Counted from the stretch's first letter, positions 28,895-37,398 are shown. The stretch is 64,000 bases of DNA from Gaiellasilicea sp963763755 (GCA_963763755.1 CAVXQE010000012.1:620001-684000); one strand, 5' to 3'. Numbers and translations: made by a program. The notes: generated by a model not told the origin, from the letters alone.

Positions 28895-29987
28895 TTACGG
28901 GGTGACGAGCACCCGGCCGGGCTCTCCTGCGAGGCTCGCCTGGAACGCTTCGTCGGCGCGGTCGAGTGGGAACGACGGGCCGACCAGGCTTGCGAGCTCG
29001 AGCTCGCCGGAGCGGACGAGGTCGAGCAGGCGCGGCAGCGCAACGGCCGGATCCTCCGAGCCGTAGATCGTCCCGGTGAGCGTCTTCTCCCGGTTCGAGA
29101 ACTCGAACGGATCGAGCTCGAGCTTCTCCCCGCCGGCCGGCAGACCGACGACGACGGCGGTGCCGCCTCCGCGCGTCCAGCGGAGCGCCAGCTTCGTGGT
29201 CGCGGGCGCGCCGACCGCGTCGAAGGCAAAGTCGACACCTTCGCGGTCGAGCTCGTTGACGGCCTCGCGCAGATCGTCTGGCGCGCAGGCACGCGTCGCA
29301 CCGAGTCCGAGCGCCTGCTCGCGCCGCGCCTCGACCGGATCGACGACGAGGATCTCCTTCGCGCCGGCGATCCGGGCTCCCTGGACGACGAACTGGCCGA
29401 CGCCGCCGGCGCCGATCACGAGCGCCGTGAAGCCCGGCTCCGGACGGGCCGCGTTCAGCACCGCGCCGACACCCGTCAGCGCAGCACAGCCGAGAAGCGC
29501 CGCCTCCTCGAGCGGAACGTCGTCATCGACACGGCATCGCGGCGCCTGCGGCGACGACAACTCGCTCCGCGAGGGCGCCGGTCGCGGTGCCGCGGTAGAC
29601 GGTCTCGCCGCCGAGGGACATGCCGGTACGGCCGTCGAGCAGCGTCCCGCGCCCGATCGCGGACGCGAGCGGCCCGCACGCGGCCGGCCGCCCGCGGCGA
29701 CACGGTCCGCATTCGCCGCACGCAGGCGCCCAGGAGAGAACGACGCGGTCGCCCTCCTTCAGCCCGTTCACCTCGCCGCCGACCGCCTCGATCAGACCCG
29801 CGCCCTCGTGGCCGAGCACGATCGGCGTGGGCCGGTCCCACTCGCCCTTGTACGAGTGCAGATCGGTGCCGCAGACGCCGACGGCGCTCATGCGGACGAC
29901 GACTTCGCCCGGCAACGGCTCCTCGAGCTCGATCTCCTCGACTCGCAGCTGTCCCGGCTCGTGCATCACGGCCGCTCTGGTCTTCAT
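28895..29987 (-). pseudogene. Zinc-dependent alcohol dehydrogenase (MDR), one frameshift
   Basis: Class III-like medium-chain dehydrogenase of about 363 residues. First piece from ATG 29987: catalytic Zn ligands in GVCGTDLHSYKGEW and GHEGAG, structural-zinc loop CGECGPCRRGRPAAC, ending ERVVVAAGAAMP. One extra base near 29532 moves the frame; the second piece VDDDVPLEEAALLGCAALTGVGAVLN contains the third catalytic Zn Cys, then GAGGVGQFVVQGA and the NAD domain to GEPGRVLVTP. As read, both halves are separate ORFs. Oxidises an alcohol or formaldehyde-type adduct; substrate unknown. Overlaps the XdhC gene by 4 bases. Confidence 0.85.
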
Positions 29988-30724
29988 TCCACCTCGACGT
30001 GGATCCGCTGCGCCGAGCGGCTGAGCGGGCCGCCTTCGCGCCCGTTCCGGGCGGCAACTGCCTCGGCGAGGATCGAGAGTGCCACCTCGGACGTCGCGTC
30101 GGCACCGATGTCGAGCCCGCACGGGCCTGCGATCCGCTCGATCGACGTCTCGTCCACGCCGAGCTCGCGCAATCGCTCACGCTTCTTCTCCTGGTTCCGG
30201 CGGCCGCCGATCAGCCCGACGTAGAACGCATCGCTCGCCAGCGCCAGCTCGAGTGCCGGCAGATCGAACTTGTCGTCGTGCGTGAGGATCACGATCGCGG
30301 TGGCATGGTCCGGCGCGATCTGGGCGAACGTCTCCTCCGGCCAGGCGACGATCAGCTCGTCGGCACTCGGGATCCGCTCCCGCGTCGCGAACTTGGCGCG
30401 CGCGTCGGCGACGATCGTCGTCCAGCCGAGCAGGTTCGCCGCCGCGGCGAGCGATTCCGCGGTGTCGACGGCGCCGTAGACAAGCAGTCGTGGCGGCGGG
30501 CCGTACACCTCGGCGAAGACCTTCCGGCCCTCCAGCTCGAGCATCCGGTTGCGCGCGCCGCGAATCAGAGCCTCCGCATGGGCTGCGAGCTCGGGCGGGC
30601 CGTCGCCGACCGTCTCGCCCCCTTCGACGACGAGCAGCTTCGTCCCGAGCCCGTCGCCCTCGACCACTGTGAGGACGACACCGCGGCCCCGGTCGCGCTG
30701 GAGCGCGAGCAGGCGCTCGATCAC
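29984..30724 (-). CDS. XdhC family protein, Rossmann domain
   Basis: 246 residues. C-terminal half of an XdhC/CoxI protein as a separate gene: RLLVYGAVDTAESLAAAANLLGWTTIVAD (NAD-like Rossmann, with GAVD in place of the usual GAGH), PDHATAIVILTHDDKFDLPALELAL, VGLIGGRRNQEKKRERLRELG and the GLDIGADATSEVALSILAE tail. XdhC proteins bind and sulfurate molybdenum cofactor before insertion into xanthine-dehydrogenase-family enzymes. Start GTG at 30724 overlaps the upstream XdhC_CoxI gene (GTGA). No molybdoenzyme is in the window. Confidence 0.85.
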   Translation of the reverse strand: MIERLLALQRDRGRGVVLTVVEGDGLGTKLLVVEGGETVGDGPPELAAHAEALIRGARNRMLELEGRKVFAEVYGPPPRLLVYGAVDTAESLAAAANLLGWTTIVADARAKFATRERIPSADELIVAWPEETFAQIAPDHATAIVILTHDDKFDLPALELALASDAFYVGLIGGRRNQEKKRERLRELGVDETSIERIAGPCGLDIGADATSEVALSILAEAVAARNGREGGPLSRSAQRIHVEVE

Positions 30725-31032
30725 GGGAGGCGCTCGACGAACACGTCGATCTCGCCGCCGCAGGGAAGGCCGACGGCCCAGGCCTGCTCGTCGGAGATGC
30801 CGTACGAGAGCAGCTTCGGCGCACCGGACTCCAGGACCTCCTGCGCCTCCTGGAACACATCGCCCTCGACGCAGCCGCCGGAGACCGAGCCGCACAGCTT
30901 CCCGCTGCCCGAGATCGCAAGGCTCGAGCCGACCGGCCGCGGGGACGATCTGCGGCTTGCGACCACGGTCGCGACGACGACCTGCTCGCCCGCCTCCTGC
31001 CACCGCTCGATCTCGGGAAGGATCTCCTTCAC
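30721..31032 (-). CDS. XdhC_CoxI domain protein
   Basis: 103 residues comprising only the N-terminal XdhC_CoxI domain: VVVATVVASRRSSPRPVGSSLAISGSGKLCGSVSGGCVEGDVF with the conserved GSVSGGCVE cofactor loop. In many bacteria this is fused to the Rossmann part, here encoded by the next gene through a 4-base overlap; the split pair is normal in actinobacteria. GTG start at 31032, 7 bases after the nitroreductase stop, so the four genes nitroreductase, XdhC pair and alcohol dehydrogenase form one operon. Confidence 0.85.
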   Translation of the reverse strand: MKEILPEIERWQEAGEQVVVATVVASRRSSPRPVGSSLAISGSGKLCGSVSGGCVEGDVFQEAQEVLESGAPKLLSYGISDEQAWAVGLPCGGEIDVFVERLP

Positions 31033-31039
31033 GCTTCGA

Positions 31040-31540
31040 TTATCGCCGTCGGACGCTCTCCTGGAGCGGGCGACGCCTGGCACGCGCGCTCCACTCCTCT
31101 ACGGACCGCGACATCGGGTCTCGCTTCTTCGCCGGGTAGCCGAAGGAGAGAACGATCGCGATCCGCTCCTCGTCCTCGAGCTCGAGCGCCGCGCGGGCTG
31201 CCGCCTCGTCGGAGATCCCGTTCGGGGATGCCCCCACTCCCTCGTTCCAGGCCGCGAGCAGCATGTTCTGAGCCGCGCGGCCGGCATCGAACGAGACAGG
31301 CCCTTTGCCGCTGACCACGATCGCGACGACGAACGGCGCGCCGCTGAGATTCGTGGGCTCGTAGACGGAGTCCACGAGCAGCTCGCCCGGGACGACGTGG
31401 AACCGCCAGGGCTGCCGGTTCTTCGAGCTGCCGGCGAGCCGTCCAGCGTCGAGGATCCGCTCCTCCACCTCCGGCGGCAGCGGGCGCGGCTCGTATTCGC
31501 GCACCTCTCGCCTGCTCGCGATGGCGAGCAACGTGTCCAT
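31040..31540 (-). CDS. Nitroreductase family protein
   Basis: 166 residues of the FMN-dependent nitroreductase fold. ASRREVREYEPRPLPPEVEERILDAGRLAGSSKNRQPWRF contains the FMN phosphate RREVR and the SxxxxQPWRF dimer-interface motif; GRAAQNMLLAAWNEGVGASPNG and IVLSFGYPAKKRDP complete the core. Such enzymes reduce nitro, quinone or enone substrates with NAD(P)H. ATG at 31540 (MDTLLAIASRR) is preferred; the longer frame lies antisense to the gene at 31562. Confidence 0.87.
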   Translation of the reverse strand: MDTLLAIASRREVREYEPRPLPPEVEERILDAGRLAGSSKNRQPWRFHVVPGELLVDSVYEPTNLSGAPFVVAIVVSGKGPVSFDAGRAAQNMLLAAWNEGVGASPNGISDEAAARAALELEDEERIAIVLSFGYPAKKRDPMSRSVEEWSARARRRPLQESVRRR

Positions 31541-31561
31541 GGGCGATAGCCTGCCATTTCC

Positions 31562-31765
31562 ATGACCGACCAGGCCGCCGTAAGCCTTCTCCGCTGGCTG
31601 CGCCGGCAGCTCCGCGAACCGACGCCGTGGCGCGAGCGGCTCGAGGCAGCGGTCGCGAACGACGATCCAGAGGAGGCGCGCCGCCTGCTCGCGCGCATGG
31701 ACTTCACGGACGCCCAACGTCACCACGTCGCGGGGCTGATCGACCGGTGGAGCGAGGGGCGTTGA
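31562..31765 (+). CDS. Small hypothetical protein
   Basis: 67 residues, helical and charged (LLRWLRRQLREPTPWRERLEAAV, EEARRLLARMDFTDAQRHHVAGLIDRW). No known motif. It is divergent from the nitroreductase and its stop (TGA) overlaps the TTG start of the next gene by 3 bases, so it is probably translated as the first cistron of a pair. Confidence 0.5.
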   Translation: MTDQAAVSLLRWLRRQLREPTPWRERLEAAVANDDPEEARRLLARMDFTDAQRHHVAGLIDRWSEGR

Positions 31766-32157
31766 GCGTCTCGGCCAACGCGGCGCTCGTCCGGAGGATC
31801 ATGAAGGCGTTCGCGGAGAAGGAAGGCTTTGCGCTGCGCGACTGCTTCGCCGAGGACGCGGTCTGGCACGTTCCCGGGAGCGGGGTCATGTCCGGGACCT
31901 ACCGAGGGCGCACCGAGATCTTCCGCTTTCTGGCCCGCCTCCCCAAGCTGACGAACGGGACCTACCGGTCGACGTTCATCGACGCGCTCGCCAGCGCGGA
32001 GCGAGGCGCCGGTCTCTACCGGGCGCGCGGCGAGCGAGAGGGCCGGTCGATCGACATCGACCAGCTGCTGCTCTTCACGATCCGTGACGGTCTCGTGACA
32101 GAGGTGTTGGCATTACCCAGCGATCCGCTTGCATTCGACGCCTTTTGGAGCCAGTGA
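31762..32157 (+). CDS. SnoaL-like/NTF2-fold protein
   Basis: 131 residues with the NTF2-like cone fold: ANAALVRRIMKAFAEKEGFALRDCFAEDAVWHVPGSGVMSGTYRGRTEIFRFLARL, then YRARGEREGRSIDIDQLLLFTIRDGLVTEV. This pattern is shared by SnoaL polyketide cyclases and limonene-epoxide-hydrolase-like proteins; substrate unknown. TTG start at 31762 overlaps the upstream stop (TTGA). A second member of the family lies at 62376. Confidence 0.75.
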   Translation: MSVSANAALVRRIMKAFAEKEGFALRDCFAEDAVWHVPGSGVMSGTYRGRTEIFRFLARLPKLTNGTYRSTFIDALASAERGAGLYRARGEREGRSIDIDQLLLFTIRDGLVTEVLALPSDPLAFDAFWSQ

Positions 32158-32164
32158 AGTGACC

Positions 32165-32192
32165 AGTGATGCATGGGTACACATGCATCACT
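32165..32192. terminator. Bidirectional hairpin, 11-bp perfect stem
   Basis: AGTGATGCATG with CATGCATCACT separated by 6 bases, between the convergent SnoaL-like gene (end 32157) and the FAH gene (end 32192). The stem is less GC-rich than the surroundings, and lacks a T-tract. Its right arm abuts the FAH stop codon. Confidence 0.6.
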
Positions 32193-32836
32193 CAGGCGCG
32201 AACGGGGTTCGTCAGCGTCCCGAGGCGCTCGATCTCGACCGTCACCTCGTCCCCCTCGGCGAGGAAGAGCGGCGGGTCGCGGAAGACGCCCACCCCGGCC
32301 GGCGTTCCCGTCAGGACGAGATCTCCAGGCTCGAGCGTGATCGCCTCCGACACGAACGCGATCACCTCGGCGACCGAGAAGATCATGTCCGCGGTGGTCG
32401 AGTCCTGGCGCACCTCGCCGTTGACGAGGCACCGGATGCGGAGGCTCTGAGGGTCGCCGACCTCGGCCGCGGGCACGAACTCGCCGACCGGCCCGAAGCT
32501 GTCGAGCGACTTCGAGCGCGTGAACTGCTTGTCGGCGCGCTGGAGGTCGCGCGCGGTCACGTCGTTCGCGCAGAGGTAGCCACGCACCGCCTCGAGCGCG
32601 TTCTCGACCCGCGCACCCTTCACGCGTGCGCCGATGACCACACCGAGCTCCGCCTCGTAGTCGACCTCCTTCGAGATCGAGGGCAGCACGATCGGATCGC
32701 CCGGGCCGGTCAGTGCCGTCGGCCACTTCGCGAAGAGGAGCGGCCGCTCCGGCAACTTCACGCCCTGTTCGTCGGCGTGGCCGCGGTAGTTCAGCCCGAC
32801 ACAGATCACCTTGCCTGGACGCTTGATCGGAAGCAT
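32192..32836 (-). CDS. Fumarylacetoacetate hydrolase family protein
   Basis: 214 residues, the single-domain FAH form. Metal and substrate motifs: VICVGLNYRGHADEQG, KEVDYEAELGVVIG (two Glu ligands), YLCANDVTARDLQ, SLDSFGPVGEF, VLTGTPAGVG. Family members are acylpyruvases, 2-keto-3-deoxy acid dehydratases or decarboxylases of aromatic catabolism. With pentose-type sugar genes in the wider region a sugar-acid substrate is possible, but not shown. Starts 2 bases from the stop of the CBS membrane protein gene in the same orientation. Confidence 0.85.
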   Translation of the reverse strand: MLPIKRPGKVICVGLNYRGHADEQGVKLPERPLLFAKWPTALTGPGDPIVLPSISKEVDYEAELGVVIGARVKGARVENALEAVRGYLCANDVTARDLQRADKQFTRSKSLDSFGPVGEFVPAAEVGDPQSLRIRCLVNGEVRQDSTTADMIFSVAEVIAFVSEAITLEPGDLVLTGTPAGVGVFRDPPLFLAEGDEVTVEIERLGTLTNPVRA

Positions 32837-32838
32837 CG

Positions 32839-34137
32839 CTACCCGTCGTCCCCCTCTTGCTCGGGGAGCTTCTCGCGGAATTCGACTTGCAGCCGCTGAA
32901 TGCGTGAGCCTTCGATCTCCATCACACCAAGGTTGAGGCCGTCGATCGTCACCTCGTCCCCGACCTCCGGCGCACGGCCGATCGCCCCGAAGACGATTCC
33001 CGCCATCGTGTGGTAGTCCTCGACCTCGATCTGCGTCCCGAACTGCTCGTTGAAGTCGTCGATCGGGAACGTGCCGTGGATCAAGATGTGGGTGTCGTCG
33101 ACCCGCTCGACCGACTCGTCCGGCAGGTCGAATTCGTCCTCGATCTCGCCGACGATCTCCTCGAGGAGGTCCTCGAGGGTGACGATCCCCTCCATGGCGC
33201 CGTACTCGTCGACGACGACCGCCATGTGCTGGTTCTGCTTGCGGAACTCGGCGAGGAGGGCACCTAGATCCTTCGTCTCCGGGACGATGTACACGGGGCG
33301 GAGGAGTTGCTCGATCTCGACCTGCTCGATTCCGCGGTCGTGGAGCGCGGCGAAGAGATCGCGCACGTGGAGGACGCCGATGATCTCGTCGAGAGACTCG
33401 CGGTAGACGGGGTAGCGGGTGAACGGCGACTCGAGCAATGCCGCGAGCGCCTCCTCCGGCGGAAGGTCGACCTTGATCGCGACGACCTCCGGCCGGGGAA
33501 CCATCACCTCGTGGACCTCCTTGTCCGCGAAGTCGAAGACCTTGTAGAGCATCTCCCGCTCACCCTGCTCGATCTCGCCCGCATCGCTCGAGGAGCGGAC
33601 GAGCATCTTCAGCTCCGCCTCGGAGTGGGCCTCGGTCTCCACACCCGGCAACCGCAGGTTGAGGAGATGGAGCACCGACGCGGTCGCTTTCTGGAGGATC
33701 CAGACGAGCGGCGCGAAGAGGACGAAGAACCCTCGCACCGGCGACGACACGGCGAGCGCCGTTCGCTCCGGATAGCCGAGTGCGATCCCCTTCGGCACCA
33801 GCTCGCCGATCACGACGTGCAGGAACGTGATCACGATGAACGCGATCGCCACGGCAAGAAACGTGGCGATAACGGGATCCAGGATCTGGGCGAGCACCGG
33901 CTCGCCGAGAGCACCGATACCGAGCGAGGTCAGCGTGACGCCGAGTTGCATGGCCGCGATGAAGCGCGGCGGGCGCGAGACGATCTTCAGCACGTGCTGC
34001 GCCCGCCGATCGCCCTGCTGCTGAAGCTCGACGATCTTGGTCCTGCGCGCCGTCACGAGGCCGTATTCCGCAGCCACGAAAAACGCGTTCAGGAGCAGCA
34101 GCCCGGCGACGGCGGCCAGCTCGAGGAAGATCGTCAC
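32839..34137 (-). CDS. CNNM/CorC family membrane protein with CBS pair
   Basis: 432 residues. The DUF21/CNNM domain (about 1-190) has membrane segments FLELAAVAGLLLLNAFFVAAEYGL, QLGVTLTSLGIGALGEPVL, FLAVAIAFIVITFLHVVIGELVPKGIA. A CBS-domain pair follows (about 200-340; VHEVMVPRPEVVAIKVD, YPVYRESLDEIIGVLHVRDL, MAVVVDEYGAMEGIVTLEDLLEEIVGEI) and then the CorC_HlyC transporter-associated domain (about 350-430). These proteins act in Mg2+ or Co2+ efflux/sensing; older annotation calls them hemolysins. Plasma membrane. Confidence 0.92.
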   Translation of the reverse strand: MTIFLELAAVAGLLLLNAFFVAAEYGLVTARRTKIVELQQQGDRRAQHVLKIVSRPPRFIAAMQLGVTLTSLGIGALGEPVLAQILDPVIATFLAVAIAFIVITFLHVVIGELVPKGIALGYPERTALAVSSPVRGFFVLFAPLVWILQKATASVLHLLNLRLPGVETEAHSEAELKMLVRSSSDAGEIEQGEREMLYKVFDFADKEVHEVMVPRPEVVAIKVDLPPEEALAALLESPFTRYPVYRESLDEIIGVLHVRDLFAALHDRGIEQVEIEQLLRPVYIVPETKDLGALLAEFRKQNQHMAVVVDEYGAMEGIVTLEDLLEEIVGEIEDEFDLPDESVERVDDTHILIHGTFPIDDFNEQFGTQIEVEDYHTMAGIVFGAIGRAPEVGDEVTIDGLNLGVMEIEGSRIQRLQVEFREKLPEQEGDDG

Positions 34138-34164
34138 GCCCCGGTCAGCCCCGAGGCGTAGGTA

Positions 34165-35115
34165 CTAGGCGGAAGCTCGTCGTCCAAGCTGGCGCGCAGT
34201 ATAGGCAACACCCCCGACGTCCTCGCGCCGTTCCGCCCGCTCCTCGAGGACGAGGCGCTCGAGATGCGACAGGGTCTCGGCGACCGCAAAGCGGCGGGAA
34301 GCCGGCTTGAGATCGGCGCCGAAGAGGTCGAACGAGAGCTCGTAGCCGGTGCGTGGCGCGTCGGTGAGCGCGGCTTCGGTGAACGCGAGCCGCTCGCGAT
34401 GGTGTTCGATCAGCTCGCGCGCGCGCCCGACCGGATCCACGATCGGATCCCCGTGTCCCGGCAACGCAATGGTCGGCGCGAGCTCGATCGTCCGCTCCAA
34501 CGACTCGATGTAGTCGCCGAGCGGGTCGAGACGGCTCTCCGGCCAGAGGCCGACGGTCGGCGTGATCCGTCCGAGCAGATGGTCGGCTGAGATCAGAACG
34601 CCGTCCTTGAGCAAGCAGAGCTGCCCGTCGGCGTGGCCGGGTGCGGCGACGAGCTCCCAGCCGTCGAGCCGGTCGCCGTCGTCGACCAGTTGCGGGTTCG
34701 GCTGGTAGCGGATGAACGGGCGGTAGATGGCGCCCGACTCGATCAGCTCCTCGGTGATCTCCGAGGGGACGCCGTGGGTCAGGAACCAGTCGGCAATGCG
34801 CGTGGGCCAGCCCTCGTTCGCCCAGACGATCTCGCACTGCGCATAGTCGAGCTCGCCCTGGTAGACCGGGGCGCCGGTGAGCTCCGCCACGTCGGCCGCC
34901 GCTCCCACGTGATCGGGATGGAAGTGGGTGACGAAAATCCTCGCGACCTCGGCACCATCGAGGGCTGCTTGCCAGACCTCCTGCGCGTCCGGCAGCCCGA
35001 TCCCCGTGTCGACGAGGGTCCAGCCGTCGTCTCCGGGGAGCAGGTACGAGTGGACGTGTCCCGGACGGGTCGGCAGCGGGGTCGTGATGCGGCGAATCCC
35101 GGCGGGGAGCTCCAT
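34165..35115 (-). CDS. MBL-fold metallohydrolase, LACTB2-like
   Basis: 316 residues. Full zinc motif FVTHFHPDHVGAA (HxHxDH), later ligands in VAAPGHADGQL, ISADHLLG, and a final IALPGHGDPI; a C-terminal winged-helix-like extension (ELIEHHRERLAFTEAAL, AVAETLSHLERLVLEER) as in LACTB2 and GloB-like proteins. Probably a hydrolase of thioesters or RNA; not further resolvable. ATG at 35115 is selected (MELPAGIRRITTPLP); the frame continues upstream only as antisense to the radical SAM gene. Divergent from the radical SAM gene with 54 bases between starts, sharing the LexA-type box. Confidence 0.85.
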   Translation of the reverse strand: MELPAGIRRITTPLPTRPGHVHSYLLPGDDGWTLVDTGIGLPDAQEVWQAALDGAEVARIFVTHFHPDHVGAAADVAELTGAPVYQGELDYAQCEIVWANEGWPTRIADWFLTHGVPSEITEELIESGAIYRPFIRYQPNPQLVDDGDRLDGWELVAAPGHADGQLCLLKDGVLISADHLLGRITPTVGLWPESRLDPLGDYIESLERTIELAPTIALPGHGDPIVDPVGRARELIEHHRERLAFTEAALTDAPRTGYELSFDLFGADLKPASRRFAVAETLSHLERLVLEERAERREDVGGVAYTARQLGRRASA

Positions 35116-35144
35116 CCAGCTATCCAACACTATTCCCGCCGACA

Positions 35145-35163
35145 CGAACGTATGTTCTATACT
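35145..35163 (+). promoter_or_regulatory. LexA/SOS-type box overlapping a -10 element
   Basis: CGAACGTATGTTCT matches the Gram-positive SOS box (GAAC-N4-GTTC with a flanking C). It is followed, sharing the last T, by TATACT, a -10 hexamer whose predicted start point is at or within a few bases of the ATG at 35170. A LexA dimer here would block RNA polymerase. No clear -35 is present. The divergent MBL gene could be co-regulated. Confidence 0.65.
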
Positions 35164-35169
35164 CCGAGG

Positions 35170-36066
35170 ATGCGGGTCGAATACCGCGAGGAACCGTGCC
35201 GGAGCGCGCTGAACCGGGTGAAAGGGATGCCGTTCGAGTGGTCTCTCAACCCGTACACCGGCTGCGTCCACCGCTGCACGTTCTGTTACGTGCGGGCATT
35301 CGAGCTGCGAGCCGACCGCCCCGCCGACGATCGATACGGCCGCTCGATCCGCGTGAAGGTGAACGTGGCGGACGTGCTCGCGCGAGAGCTCGCGCGGCCG
35401 TCGTGGAGCGACGAGAAGATCGCGATCGGAGCCGCGACCGATCCGTACCAGCCCGCGGAGGGGCGCTACCGGTTGACACGCGCATGCATCGAGGTGCTCG
35501 GCCGTGCCGCGACACCGTTCTCGATCATCACCCGCGGGCCGCTGATCGTCCGCGACCTCGATGTGCTTGCCGACGCGGCGAGACGAACGAAGGTCTCGGT
35601 CATGTTCTCGGTTCCGACGCTCGACCCGGAGGTCTGGCGGACGACAGAGCCGGGCACGGCGCCTCCGCGCCAACGTTTGCGGGCTCTCTCCGCGCTGGTC
35701 GACGCCGGAATCGAGGCGAGCGTCGGCATGGCGCCGATCCTCCCTGGGCTCTCCGACCGACCCGAGCAGCTCGCCGAGGTCGTGAAAGCAGTTCGGGCAG
35801 CAGGGGCAACGAGCGTCTGGGCAAACCTGCTCTACCTGCGCCCCGGAACGAAGGAGCATTTCCTCGAGGCACTTGCCCAGGACTGGCCCGAGGAGCTCGA
35901 GCGGTACGAGCAGCTCTATGCACGAGGTGCGTATCTCCCCCACTCCGAGACCGAGCCGGTGCGGACCCGAGTCCGCGATCTCGCTCGCGAGCACGGTGTT
36001 CGCGACCGCCGCAGCGTCAAGCTCGCGCCGCCGCCCGAGCCGGTTCAGCTCTCGCTGCACGTGTGA
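35170..36066 (+). CDS. SplB-like radical SAM protein
   Basis: 298 residues. Radical SAM cluster motif CVHRCTFCY (CxxxCxxC) after FEWSLNPYTG, followed by IAIGAATDPYQPAEGRYRLTR, FSIITRGPLIVRDLDVL, VSVMFSVPTLD, EASVGMAPILPGLSD. This is the SPL-like group of stand-alone radical SAM proteins found across actinobacteria (Rv2578c type), related to spore photoproduct lyase; activity unproven. It lacks the Cys after the core that true spore photoproduct lyases use. ATG at 35170 follows the LexA-type box by 12 bases. Confidence 0.85.
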   Translation: MRVEYREEPCRSALNRVKGMPFEWSLNPYTGCVHRCTFCYVRAFELRADRPADDRYGRSIRVKVNVADVLARELARPSWSDEKIAIGAATDPYQPAEGRYRLTRACIEVLGRAATPFSIITRGPLIVRDLDVLADAARRTKVSVMFSVPTLDPEVWRTTEPGTAPPRQRLRALSALVDAGIEASVGMAPILPGLSDRPEQLAEVVKAVRAAGATSVWANLLYLRPGTKEHFLEALAQDWPEELERYEQLYARGAYLPHSETEPVRTRVRDLAREHGVRDRRSVKLAPPPEPVQLSLHV

Positions 36067-36096
36067 GCGCCGATTCGCGACATACACTTCCCGCCA

Positions 36097-36720
36097 ATGC
36101 CAGAAGAGATCACGTGCCTGATCGTCGATGACCACGAGGTCGTGCGCGAAGGGCTGCGCCTGTCGCTCTCACGGGCGCCGCACATCCGAGTGATCGGCGA
36201 GGCCTCGGACGGGGCAGGTGCGGTTGCACTCGTCGAGCGCCGCCGGCCACAGGTCGTGATCATGGACGTCCGCATGCCGGGGATGGATGGTCTCGAGGCG
36301 ACGAAGCAGATCAAGGAGAAGGTGCCCGAGACGGCGGTTCTGATCTTCACCGCCTACAGCGAGCGCTCGCTGCTCGGCCGCGGGCTGGAGTCGGGCGCCA
36401 AGGGCTACATCCTCAAGGAGGCGCCGCACGCCACCCTGTTGCGCGCGATCGAGAAGGTCGCCGGCGGCGAGAGCTTCGTCGACCCCGCGCTGATGCCGAC
36501 GTTCCTCACGGGCAAGGAGCAGAACGAGATGCTCACGGCCCGGGAGCGCGAGATCCTGCAGCTGCTCGCCGACGGGATGTCGAACGCGGACGTCGCGGCC
36601 CGGCTCTTCATCAGCCAGGAGACGGTCAAGAGCCACGTTCGGCACATTCTCGCGAAGCTCGAGGCGGACACGCGGACTCACGCGGTCGCCATCGCGTTGC
36701 GCGACGCGATCATCGACTGA
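36097..36720 (+). CDS. Response regulator, NarL/LuxR type
   Basis: 207 residues. Receiver domain: acidic pair LIVDDHE, phospho-acceptor Asp57 in VVIMDVRMPG, Thr in FTAYSE and Lys in YILKEAP. The LuxR helix-turn-helix follows at about 150-205 (LTAREREILQLLADGMSNADVAARLFISQETVKSHVRHIL). ATGA overlap with the histidine kinase gene shows a two-component pair. Target unknown. Confidence 0.95.
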   Translation: MPEEITCLIVDDHEVVREGLRLSLSRAPHIRVIGEASDGAGAVALVERRRPQVVIMDVRMPGMDGLEATKQIKEKVPETAVLIFTAYSERSLLGRGLESGAKGYILKEAPHATLLRAIEKVAGGESFVDPALMPTFLTGKEQNEMLTAREREILQLLADGMSNADVAARLFISQETVKSHVRHILAKLEADTRTHAVAIALRDAIID

Positions 36721-37379
36721 TGGCCGACGAGGTCACCGCCGACGAGCGCGAGCGGCTCGTCGAGCGGATCATCACGGCCGAGCAGGACGAGCGGCGCCGG
36801 CTCGCGCTCTTCCTCCACGACGGGCCGGTCCAGAACCTGGCCGGGATCGCGCTGATGCTCGACGCAGCCGTGCAGTCGATCGACGAGGGCAAGCCGGAGG
36901 TGGCACGGGGGATCATGGCTTCGGCACTCGAGCGTCACCGCGAGACGATTCGCTCGCTCCGCGATCTCTCGTTCAACATCGAGCCGGTCGTGCTGCGGGA
37001 CCAGGGCTTCGGCGCCGCCGTACACGAGCTGGCGAACCAGCTCGGCATGGAGCACAAGGTGCAGATCGAGGTCGATGTCGAGCTCGCCTCGCAGCTGGGC
37101 GAGAAGGAACAGGTCGGGCTGTACCAGATCGTCCGCGAGTCACTGAACCAGGCCGTGCGGCGCGGGCCGCCCTCCAAGATCTCGGTGCGGATCCACGACA
37201 CGCCGGAGGGCGAGATCGAGACGGTCGTCTCCGACAACGGGACGGGCGAGAGGCGTACGGCGGCGCTCGACGCGATCGGCGAACGCGCCTCCACGCTCAA
37301 CGGCCGCTTCTCGGTCGAGCAGGGACCCGAAGGCACGTCGATCCACGTCGTGTTTCCTTCGTACACCGGGCGTCCGTAG
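36720..37379 (+). CDS. Sensor histidine kinase, HisKA_3 type (soluble)
   Basis: 219 residues, no transmembrane segment. The dimerisation/phosphorylation helix has LALFLHDGPVQNLAGIA with His33, as in NarL-partner kinases. The ATPase part has IVRESLNQAVRRG (N-box, Asn present), VVSDNGTG (G1) and a short C-terminal strand GTSIHVVFPS. It is compact and lacks a sensing domain, so the signal may come from another protein. Cognate regulator is the preceding gene. Confidence 0.88.
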   Translation: MADEVTADERERLVERIITAEQDERRRLALFLHDGPVQNLAGIALMLDAAVQSIDEGKPEVARGIMASALERHRETIRSLRDLSFNIEPVVLRDQGFGAAVHELANQLGMEHKVQIEVDVELASQLGEKEQVGLYQIVRESLNQAVRRGPPSKISVRIHDTPEGEIETVVSDNGTGERRTAALDAIGERASTLNGRFSVEQGPEGTSIHVVFPSYTGRP

Positions 37380-37398
37380 CCTCTAAGATTCGCCCCCG

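Noticed and set aside
28577..31549. A 990-residue plus-strand open frame
   Set aside because: Antisense to the cupin, alcohol dehydrogenase, XdhC and nitroreductase genes, which carry clear family motifs; composition is low-complexity Arg/Ala.
34633..35166. N-terminal extension of the radical SAM protein
   Set aside because: This open frame is antisense to the MBL-fold gene and precedes the LexA-type box and -10 element; the ATG at 35170 fits family starts.
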